Assembly: GCF_950295315.1 (NCBI RefSeq)
Contig: NC_080171.1
Span: 28,278,682 to 28,342,681, forward strand
DNA length: 64,000 nucleotides
Origin: Erinaceus europaeus
Lineage: Eukaryota; Chordata; Mammalia; Eulipotyphla; Erinaceidae
Direction of reading: 5' to 3'
Shown: positions 1-6,702 of the stretch, piece by piece
How positions within the stretch are numbered: position 1 is the first letter of the stretch
How the letters are laid out: each line of letters starts with the position of its first letter
The notes under the pieces: model-generated
Database searches by the model: none
What the model saw: the letters and a program-made list of their open reading frames with translations, nothing else
Told to the model about the DNA's origin: nothing
Translations under genes and position numbers: made by a program

Positions 1-354
1 TGGCCATTTGGTGCCTTAGGCATGAAGAGCTTTTTTGCACAATAACCATTATGTTATCAGCCCCCTGCAAACAGGCCGTTAAAAACCATTTAAACCATCC
101 TAGTTTTATAATAATTTTGATTTGCAGGGGTCATCCAGTGGCACTTCTGGTAGAGCAACCTTATTGCTATGGGCAAAGACCTAGAGACTTTATGTTGAGT
201 AATTTTGAAAATTGGATTTGATGAAATACTCTCCACTCAGATACATTCTACTATATGGCCACAAGAGGGAGATATAACACAGCACCCAATGTAATTTGCA
301 CCATTTTGGCCTGAAATGCACTGTCCCTGTGTGTGTCTCAGGATAACTTCACGT
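1..354. other. Non-coding, with copy 1 of a local repeat
   Basis: I see no gene here. From about 192 to 358 the sequence (starting ATGTTGAGTAATTTTGAAAA) recurs closely at 1290-1450 and more weakly at 1732-1880. The short open frames are not supported by any recognisable domain. Confidence 0.5.
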
Positions 355-485
355 GTCCCCAGGCCTCACATGCTGGTAGGAAGCTTCACAAGTGGAGAAA
401 CAATACTTCAGGTGTCTCTCTGTCTAGCTCCCTCTTTCCTGTTCATTTTTCTCTGGATCATTCCAAAAAACAAGCAAGCAAGCAA
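355..485 (+). repeat. Truncated tRNA-derived SINE (type A body)
   Basis: It retains the body 'gaagcttcacaagtgg' and the CT-rich tract 'tctctctgtct', but the tRNA head is lost. The stretch 355-710 as a whole resembles 3310-3860. Confidence 0.65.
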
Positions 486-499
486 ACTAAAAACACACA

Positions 500-735
500 G
501 AGTTGTTTCTGATGCCCCTTTGTAGCCCAGTGCAGGTTGTCCTTCCAGACAGTGGACGAGCTGCCTGTGAGGTGATGGCCGTGCTCTCTACTCTGCCCAT
601 CTGCCTCTTGAGGAGGAATTCATGGGAGGCACAAGGAGTCCTGGGGAGGGGCGGGGGTCATCCACACCTTTCTTTCAGCTTTCTGGGTGGTACATACATT
701 CCACATTAAGTACACCTCTGATATTTAAAATGAGT
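500..735. repeat. Copy 1 of local duplication (pair at 3640-3860)
   Basis: The segment with 'cccagtgcaggtt', 'gacgagctgcctg' and 'ttctgggtggtacat' is matched in order at 3661-3830 with scattered substitutions. No coding sequence was recognised. Confidence 0.5.
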
Positions 736-870
736 ATTATGTATGTATGTATTTTTAACAGAGTATTGCACAGCTGTAGTTTGGGGCCATTCAGAGGTTG
801 AACCTGTAGCTTTGGAAACTCATGCATGATAATCTGTTGCATAACCAGTATGCTAAGTTCCTGACCCGTA
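735..870 (-). repeat. Degenerate SINE (type D), antisense
   Basis: Antisense copy of the hedgehog SINE that reads 'tcatgcctgaggctcc' in sense: 'aaactcatgcatgataatctgttgcataacc' is the inverted head region. Old and diverged. Confidence 0.4.
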
Positions 871-1290
871 TTGGTCTTTTTATGTTTTTTAATTTGTTTA
901 TTTATTAAACTATTACTTTTCACATATGGTAGTGTCTGCTCATTTGTCACCAGTGACAGCTTGGTGGACTTTCAGGTCTGTAGTGTGCTTGAATTCAGCA
1001 TCACATGTGTGGGAGTTCTTACATTCTCTCTCTGTCTCTGTCTCTGTCTATCCTGTTCTCACTACATCTCTCTGACTCATGTTAACATCCTTTCAAATTT
1101 AATAACTATGTTTAATGCTGAAATTAATAGTCAAGTATTTAACAAGTGAGACAGAGATAGCTCAAGCAGACTTCAGGCAGAGGGGTAGTGGGGGGTCACA
1201 CATGGGCCCTCACATATGCAAGTCCTAGTGTCAACCACTGAACTCCTTCCCCAGCTGCTTCTTTCATTTCAAAAACTTTATTTACATGTA
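870..1290. other. Non-coding; faint SINE remnant
   Basis: AT-rich and CT-rich sequence without a recognisable gene. At about 1145-1255 there is a faint antisense SINE-like stretch ('caagtcctagtgtcaaccactgaac'). Confidence 0.35.
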
Positions 1291-1450
1291 TGTTGAGTAA
1301 TTTTGAAAATTGGATTTGATGACATATGCTCCACTCAGATGCATTCTACTACATGGCCACAAGAGGGAGACATAACACAACACCCAATGTAATTTGCACT
1401 ATTTTTGCACTGTCCCTGTGTGTGCCTCAGAGTAACTGTACATGTCCTTT
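1290..1450. repeat. Local repeat, copy 2
   Basis: Close copy of 192-358, including 'ggccacaagagggaga' and 'cacccaatgtaatttgca'. A third, weaker copy follows at about 1732-1880. The family is unknown to me. Confidence 0.6.
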
Positions 1451-1545
1451 GCATAGATTGTTTATGAAATATTTCATCTTTCTATGATGTATCTACACAA
1501 TTAGTTGGAAACTTTTTTTAAGCTTTTCTTCCTTTCAGGAGCTAC

Positions 1546-1715
1546 AGAGAGTCACGGAAAATAGCTCAACTGGCAGAGCATGGGACTTTCGTGCCTGATG
1601 TTCCAGGTTCCATCCACCATACCAGATCTGCATCTCCCAAAGTGGTGTTCTGGCTGCTCTCTTACTCACTGTCTCCTGTGAAAGTTCCTCTCATATATAA
1701 TTAATCAATAGAATG
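1546..1715 (+). repeat. Degenerate SINE (type D), sense
   Basis: Head 'atagctcaactggcagagcatgggac' followed by 'ttccaggttcca', which is a B-box-like motif of a tRNA-derived SINE, then an A/T-rich end. Strongly diverged. Confidence 0.45.
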
Positions 1716-1731
1716 TTTTAAAATGTGTTCT

Positions 1732-2100
1732 TAATACAGCTGCATTCTACTCTGTGTCCACACGGTGGCAATATACCACACCAATACTTGTTATTTGCAA
1801 GGTTTTGCTTCCAAATGCACTGTCCTGTCTTTGCCTCAGTGTACTAGACTGTCACTTGCACAGACTGTTCTTGAAAATGTTCATTGTAGTAATTCCAAAA
1901 AAAAATAACCTTATATAAATTGACTCATAAACGCCCATGTCCAATGGAGAAGCATTAAAGAAGCCAGAACTCCCACCTTCTACACTCCAAAAATAATTTT
2001 GTCCATACTCCCAGAGAAGTAAACAGTAGGGAAGTAAGCCAGGGCTCTGTACCCCCATTCCACCAGGACCTGAAGCTTTCATCACCAGGAATCTTGTTCT
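1732..2100. repeat. Local repeat copy 3 plus diverged retroposon remnant
   Basis: 1732-1880 is the weak third copy of the 192-358 repeat. 1930-2095 ('cgcccatgtccaatggagaagc', 'catactcccagag') is a diverged piece of the poly(A)-tailed family seen better at 29865, 33005 and 58806. Confidence 0.4.
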
Positions 2101-2256
2101 TATACCATCAATGAAAGGGAAGTGAATCTAGAAAACACCAGAGGAATCAAGGCAGTTTTGCTCATCTGAGAGAGAAAAGGAAAAAAGGAAAGACTTGGAA
2201 GTATAATGAGTGAACTAAAAAGAAAGTGAAGATAGGACCACTGAAAAAATGGAGGA

Positions 2257-2261
<5 letters not shown>

Positions 2262-2318
<57 letters not shown>
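2262..2318. repeat. (TG)n microsatellite
   Basis: Perfect TG dinucleotide run of over 50 bp after 'atatatatgtg'. Surrounding 2100-2545 holds nothing else I recognise apart from a short GAAA run at about 2482-2502. Confidence 0.95.
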
Positions 2319-2320
<2 letters not shown>

Positions 2321-2544
2321 AGGTAGATAGTTATAGAATCAGCCCATATTTGATGACCTTGGTACGACTACTATAGTTTCCATTGCATTCCATTCCATTC
2401 TCTGTTGCTGAGAGCTATATGAAATTATACCTCTATTATCTTACAATTTTGTAAATATATATTAAGTCACTAATTTAAAAAAGAAAGAAAGAAAGAAAGA
2501 AAAAGCCTTAAAGTTTTTTTTAAAAGATTTCTTTTCTCTCAAAA

Positions 2545-3310
2545 CCTCAGCGAGGCAGGGGAATAGTTCAACTGGCAGAGCTCAGGGAAGACTGCCTGGG
2601 GCTCCAGGGGCAGCTTCACTTCCACAGTTGCTACAGTGATCATCTAGATATTCTATCTATATATATATATATATCTTCTGCATCTGGGCAGGGGAAGAGA
2701 CAGACACCTGGCAACTCTCAGCCCGACCACGCCTCTCTTCTGCAGGATAATCAACCAGCAATTTTGTAAAGTGTCCTTCTCACTTACCAAGATTGAAACG
2801 TGATTAATTCAGGGACTGGGCAGAGCATTACTTGGCCTACTGATTGCTCACTGCAGAACAGGATCTGCAGAGCAGCGGCTCAAGGGCTTGAGCTGTGTTC
2901 CATGGTAAAGCCAACAACCTGATCTGGGCATGGCATCTCCTCTATGTCTGCCTGTCTATCTGTCTGTCTATCTCTGTCTTTCTAGGTACATAAATAAATA
3001 AGTTAAATTCTATTTGATGATAAGTTGTCGTAAACACAATATCTGAACAGGATGTATGTGTTGAATTTGACATCGAAATCTGGCTCGCTGACAGAGCAAG
3101 AACACAAGCATTAGTTCAGAGTATAGTGACATTCTGAGCACTGCCATGCTGACCATCTCACCCAGGATAGAACACTGTCCAAAACTGCTCACTCTGAAGG
3201 GGTCAGTGGGTCCTCCATAGAGGAGGAATCTGCCAGAAACTTCATTTAGGACCTCCCAGACTCCAGAGCATTGAAACAACTGTGTTAAGACAAAAGCAAA
3301 AGAGAAGAAG
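2545..3310. other. Non-coding; SINE remnants only
   Basis: 2550-2640 is a faint type D SINE head ('gaatagttcaactggcagagctc') and 2870-3000 a faint SINE tail ('ctgtctatctgtctgtctatc', 'aaataaataag'). A minus open frame of 102 codons at 3010-3318 shows no domain and I do not call it. Confidence 0.4.
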
Positions 3311-3445
3311 TTGGTCATTTAGTGCCCCTCATGCTGGTGGGAAGCTTCACAAGTGGAGAAGCAGTACTGCAGATGTCTCTCTGTCTCTCTATCTCCCTTT
3401 TTCCTGTTCATTTCTCTCTAGCTCTATGCAAAAACAAACAAAAAA
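3310..3445 (+). repeat. Truncated SINE (type A), sense
   Basis: Body 'gggaagcttcacaagtgg' and CT-rich tract match the SINE at 355-485; together they belong to a local duplication. Confidence 0.6.
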
Positions 3446-3456
3446 CACTTGTATGG

Positions 3457-3640
3457 TAAATTGCACCAAAGTAAAAGACTCTGGAGTGGGAGATAGGGTT
3501 CAAGTCCTGGAACATGACGGCAGAGGAGGACCTAGTGGGGGTTGTATTGTTATGAGAAATGTCACAACAACTACTGTATTTACTGTCGACTGTAAACCAT
3601 TAATCCCCCAACAAAGAAATTAAAAAAAAAACTTGTAGAT
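3457..3640 (+). mobile_element. L1 3' end insertion
   Basis: The text 'gcaccaaagtaaaagactctgg' through 'aaaccattaatcccccaac' and a poly(A) tail is the 3' UTR of the hedgehog L1, also seen at 37442-37823. A short repeat ACTTGTA flanks it on both sides (about 3450 and 3632), consistent with a target duplication. It interrupts the second copy of the 355-710 duplication. Confidence 0.7.
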
Positions 3641-3932
3641 GTTATAGGTGCCACCTTTGCAACCCAGTGCAGGTTAGTACTCCAGGCAGTAGACAAGCTG
3701 CCTGCAAGGTGACAGCCAGTGAGCACGCTCTACCTCCCAGGGTCTCTGGAGGAAGAACCCAGAGAGAGTGGTGGATCAGGGATCATGTGCACCTTCTCCA
3801 TTTTTCTGGCTGGTATACGTGTGCCACACGGGGCATTCGGTCTCTCAAAGATGTATTTTAAAGTGTTTTACGTATTCATTTATGTACTATTATTTTTATA
3901 TTTATATTTATTATTATAATTATGCATTGTTT
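3640..3932. repeat. Copy 2 of local duplication (pair at 500-735)
   Basis: It matches 505-700 in order. It ends in AT-rich sequence (3855-3932) that is the left flank of the provirus; the last six bases TTGTTT are its target duplication. Confidence 0.5.
3927..3932. repeat. Target-site duplication, left
   Basis: TTGTTT directly before the 5' LTR, identical to 11661-11666 directly after the 3' LTR. Confidence 0.9.
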
Positions 3933-4049
3933 TGTTGGGTAGTTGCCATCTCCCCCTGGCTTCTTCTTATCCATATGGCTATATAGGGATTTACTGATCC
4001 AAAGGTTTGGTCTATTTACATAAATCACTTTTACATAAAGCACTCCAGG

Positions 4050-4082
4050 GCATTGGTGGTTCAGTTATAGGATTCTCGCCTG
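4050..4082 (+). other. tRNA-Gly 5'-half-like segment inside U3
   Basis: 33 nt beginning GCATTGGTGGTTCAGT matches the first 33 nt of the mammalian tRNA-Gly(GCC) gene except for two differences shared by the family, plus one private T at 4066. The match stops in the anticodon loop. It contains the A-box region of the tRNA promoter but there is no B box after it. The same segment is present at 11330-11362 and in the solo LTR at 39046-39078. Confidence 0.85.
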
Positions 4083-4175
4083 TTCCGCCCCCTCCTTGTC
4101 ACACTCTGATTTTCACCAGTCACTTTTCTCTCCACCCTCTCTATATCACATCCTGTTTCCACCCTACTTGGAGAG

Positions 4176-4183
4176 TATAAAAA
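4176..4183 (+). promoter_or_regulatory. LTR TATA box
   Basis: TATAAAAA about 25-30 bp before the expected cap site at about 4205. The matching box in the 3' LTR is at 11456-11463. Confidence 0.85.
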
Positions 4184-4197
4184 CAGCTGCTCTTCTG

Positions 4198-4203
4198 ATT
4201 AAA
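4198..4203 (+). terminator. LTR poly(A) signal variant
   Basis: ATTAAA just downstream of TATA. In the 3' LTR the same signal is at 11478-11483, where it would direct 3' end formation of the proviral RNA. Confidence 0.65.
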
Positions 4204-4382
4204 GACACTTGGAAATTGCTTTCCGGCTCCGAGAGTTCCAGAGTGTATCTCCTGTGGAAGTTGGTGCAGCACGAGTTCCTGATCCCTCTCCCACACAGCA
4301 GCCTAGATCAGCTCCAGTTGAGTTCTCTCCAACCCAGAGAGCACTAGCTCGGGAAGAAGTACCCTCAGGCTATCCCGGCATC

Positions 4383-4401
4383 TGGCGCCCGGAACAGGGA
4401 C
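4383..4401 (+). promoter_or_regulatory. Primer-binding site, tRNA-Lys type
   Basis: TGGCGCCCGGAACAGGGAC starts two bases after the LTR. It equals the tRNA-Lys3 primer site except for one additional G in the middle. It primes minus-strand DNA synthesis. Confidence 0.85.
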
Positions 4402-4525
4402 CCATAAGCAGCAGATTTACAAGAAGACATCTTAGATAAGTACACACCTTTTGGGTATCTGCAATATTGTGTTAAGGCACTGTGATTTTTTTTCTTTTTT
4501 ATTGTTTTCCGGAGATCTTTCCACC

Positions 4526-6073
4526 ATGGAAAATCTTTTCCAAATCCTGCATTCTTTTTCCAGTATACAATTTTTATATATCTGGGACATTTTTCTCGGG
4601 GCTTCACCTTATATCCTGTTGATCATCATAGCAGCTTTTAAGGGATATATAGGGCAACCTCTCAAAAGGCTTAAGAAACTAGAGGCTGAGGTCCAAGAGA
4701 TAAAGGAAGTAATCATAGAACTTAACCAGCACCTTAAAAACAAGAAGAAGCAAAGGCCTGTCGTGATCTTGACCCACCCTAATTCCTCTGCATCTTGCCC
4801 TGAGGCCCCTATTTTGGCATCTTGCCCTGAGGCCCCTATTTTGGCAGACACGTGTCCGAATTCTCCTTTGGACTCCACAGCCACTTCTTCGGCCACCCCC
4901 ATTTTGGCAGAAACGTGTCCGGAACCTCCTGCTGCCTCCACGGCTGCTTCTTCACCCCACCCTGTTTTGATAGACACATGTCCGAATTCTCCTGTAGCCT
5001 CCAAAACCGCTTCTTCGGCCACTTGTCCAGAAGCTTCCACTTCAGTGACTCCTCCTACCACTACACACTTATCAGAGGAAGTCCACACATTTCCGGTCAA
5101 TGTTGCCCCCAATAGACAAAAACCTCAGGCCTGGTATCCATATTCCGCCACAGACCTGAAGGAACTATGCCAGGCTATCAAAGATGACGGTGTTCATGCC
5201 CCATGGACCAGGTCCATTTTACAAGGCCTGCTTCAGAACCTTAATACCCCTCAAGATTGGAGAGATGTGACTCGTGCCACGCTCCCAGGCCCCCTCTTCC
5301 TGCAATGGGAGGCATTCTTTCGCGACGAATGTTTACAACAATCGCGGAAAAATATTCAAAATCAGCCAGAGGGTAATTTTGATGCATTGTTTGGAACAGG
5401 CCAATTAGAAACAGGGATTCAACAGGCGGAAGCCAAGTTTCCAGCGGGGTATTTTGATCAAGTACGCCTGTGTGCATTAAAAGCATGGGAGCGATTAACA
5501 CCACCCATGGGAGCAGCCTCAGCCCCCATTCTCTCCCTGCAACAAGAACCTGATGAATCCCTTGCTAAATTCATTGCCAGGGTCCAGTCGAGTTTGGAAA
5601 GGAAGATTTATAATCCTGAGGCTCGTTTTCTCCTTCTGCGATCCATAGTCTGGGATGGAATGCTTCCGCATTTTCGACAGGCCTGTATCACTCTTAAAAA
5701 TGAACACCCAGATACTTGGATTCTAGCTACACAGGATCTCAGATCAAGCTCTTTTCAAGGACCTATGTTACAGGCCTATGCAGCTACCTTACATAAGCAA
5801 AAAGGAGCTTGCTTTCAGTGCGGTCGCCAAGGGCATTGGCGTAACCAATGTCCAGAAAATAGACCGCGACCCCGCCTCCAGTCAGGGCGACCCCACCTCC
5901 AGTCAGGGCGACCCCACCTCCAATCAGGGCAACCCCGCCTCCAGACAGGGAATCAGAGACCACGAATGCCTTGTCCCAGATGCCAGAAAGGATTTCACTG
6001 GAGGAGAGATTGTTGGTCAAGGTTCCATAGGAACGGCACGCCTCTGCCAAATGTAAACAGGGATTTAAACTAA
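4526..6073 (+). CDS. gag: Gag polyprotein, betaretroviral, membrane-anchored N-terminus
   Basis: Structural polyprotein of 515 residues. I start it at 4526 because CCACCATGG is an ideal initiation context; the same frame is open back to an ATG at 4451 in a weak context. Residues about 16-38 form a strongly hydrophobic segment, 46-72 a Leu/Glu/Lys-rich likely coiled coil, and about 88-170 a Pro/Ser/Thr/Cys region of imperfect repeats (CPEAP, TCPNSP). The capsid domain begins near 202 and its major homology region lies near 340. Two CCHC zinc knuckles are at C429-C442 and C483-C496, separated by four degenerate copies of an 18-bp repeat. There is no N-terminal glycine for myristoylation, so the membrane segment probably supplies targeting, as with the endoplasmic-reticulum signal of IAP Gag (inference). 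It ends at TAA directly after the shift site. Confidence 0.93.
   Translation: MENLFQILHSFSSIQFLYIWDIFLGASPYILLIIIAAFKGYIGQPLKRLKKLEAEVQEIKEVIIELNQHLKNKKKQRPVVILTHPNSSASCPEAPILASCPEAPILADTCPNSPLDSTATSSATPILAETCPEPPAASTAASSPHPVLIDTCPNSPVASKTASSATCPEASTSVTPPTTTHLSEEVHTFPVNVAPNRQKPQAWYPYSATDLKELCQAIKDDGVHAPWTRSILQGLLQNLNTPQDWRDVTRATLPGPLFLQWEAFFRDECLQQSRKNIQNQPEGNFDALFGTGQLETGIQQAEAKFPAGYFDQVRLCALKAWERLTPPMGAASAPILSLQQEPDESLAKFIARVQSSLERKIYNPEARFLLLRSIVWDGMLPHFRQACITLKNEHPDTWILATQDLRSSSFQGPMLQAYAATLHKQKGACFQCGRQGHWRNQCPENRPRPRLQSGRPHLQSGRPHLQSGQPRLQTGNQRPRMPCPRCQKGFHWRRDCWSRFHRNGTPLPNVNRDLN
5874..5948 (+). repeat. 18-bp tandem repeats between zinc knuckles
   Basis: About four copies of a unit like CGCCTCCAGTCAGGGCGA, encoding a repeated RLQSGR/PHLQSG linker between the two CCHC knuckles of Gag. 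Copy number can vary in such tracts. Confidence 0.85.
6064..6070 (+). promoter_or_regulatory. gag-pro -1 ribosomal frameshift site
   Basis: TTTAAAC in the register T-TTA-AAC, followed at once by the gag stop TAA (6071-6073). The protease frame is exactly -1. After a 7-nt spacer, GGGGCT (6078-6083) can pair with AGCCCC (6090-6095), and the loop TCCCT (6084-6088) with AGGGA (6105-6109), forming an H-type pseudoknot. Confidence 0.88.
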
Positions 6074-6702
6074 GTATGGGGCTTCCCTTAGCCCCGCCCC
6101 CAAGAGGGAAGGAAGCAGGTCGCCCGCTTGGTGCTGTGCCCTTCTTCCACAAACAGAAGCCCAGCTTGGGACCCAATCCGTCGCTATACCCACCACGCCA
6201 AGTAACAATAACAGAGGGTGAGCAGAAGGAGGAACCCGTGGTATGTGGGAACTTCCAGCATAGAAATAACCGGCTGGAGCAAGAGAACAGCTCGAATTCA
6301 GAGCCTGAGATTTTATGGACCACTCCTGTTTTAGAAAGGGGTCACCCAACTATGACAGTAAAGATTGGTAATATTCCTTTTAAGTGTTTGATTGACACGG
6401 GAGCAGATAAGACAATATTAAGACAAGCAGAGGTTCCCCAGAGTTGGGAACTCCTCCCAGGACCACGCTTACATGGTGTTGGAGGATTGACTCAGGCATT
6501 CCGCACACGAGATTCCCTTGTGTGGGAAGATCCAGAAGGGACTACCGGACGCTTTCAGCCTTTAATAGCTGATATAAGCACCAATTTATTGGGAAGAGAC
6601 TTGCTGGAATCTTTAGATGTAGTGATATCCTCAGACACCTCTGCAGGACACCACACTCACTCCTGTGAGACTGCTAGACCCAACCAGCACCCCCAATACT
6701 AA
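6071..6702 (+). CDS. pro: Retroviral aspartic protease (pro frame)
   Basis: Open frame read by -1 frameshift from gag; an ATG at 6076 exists but translation is expected as Gag-Pro. About 100 N-terminal residues are a low-similarity linker. The protease core starts near 6350, with the catalytic DTGA at residues 107-110 (counted from 6076) and the flap-distal LLGRD motif near 169-173. The active dimer cleaves Gag and Gag-Pro-Pol. I do not see the dUTPase domain that many betaretroviruses carry upstream of the protease; the linker is too short. The frame ends with TAA at 6700-6702, overlapping the pol frame by 24 nt. Confidence 0.9.

Larger units (their letters stand above)
3933..4380 (+). repeat. 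5' LTR
   Basis: 448 bp with TG...CA ends. U3 carries a tRNA-Gly-like segment (4050-4082), a GC box (TTCCGCCCCC at 4083-4092) and the TATA box at 4176. ATTAAA at 4198-4203 is the likely poly(A) signal, so R should be very short, as in some betaretroviruses. U5 runs to 4380. Confidence 0.95.

Noticed and set aside
4609..5112. 167-codon minus-strand open frame across gag
   Set aside because: Shadow of the gag repeats, with Glu/Gly/Val bias and no domain. It is opposite to a well-supported gene.
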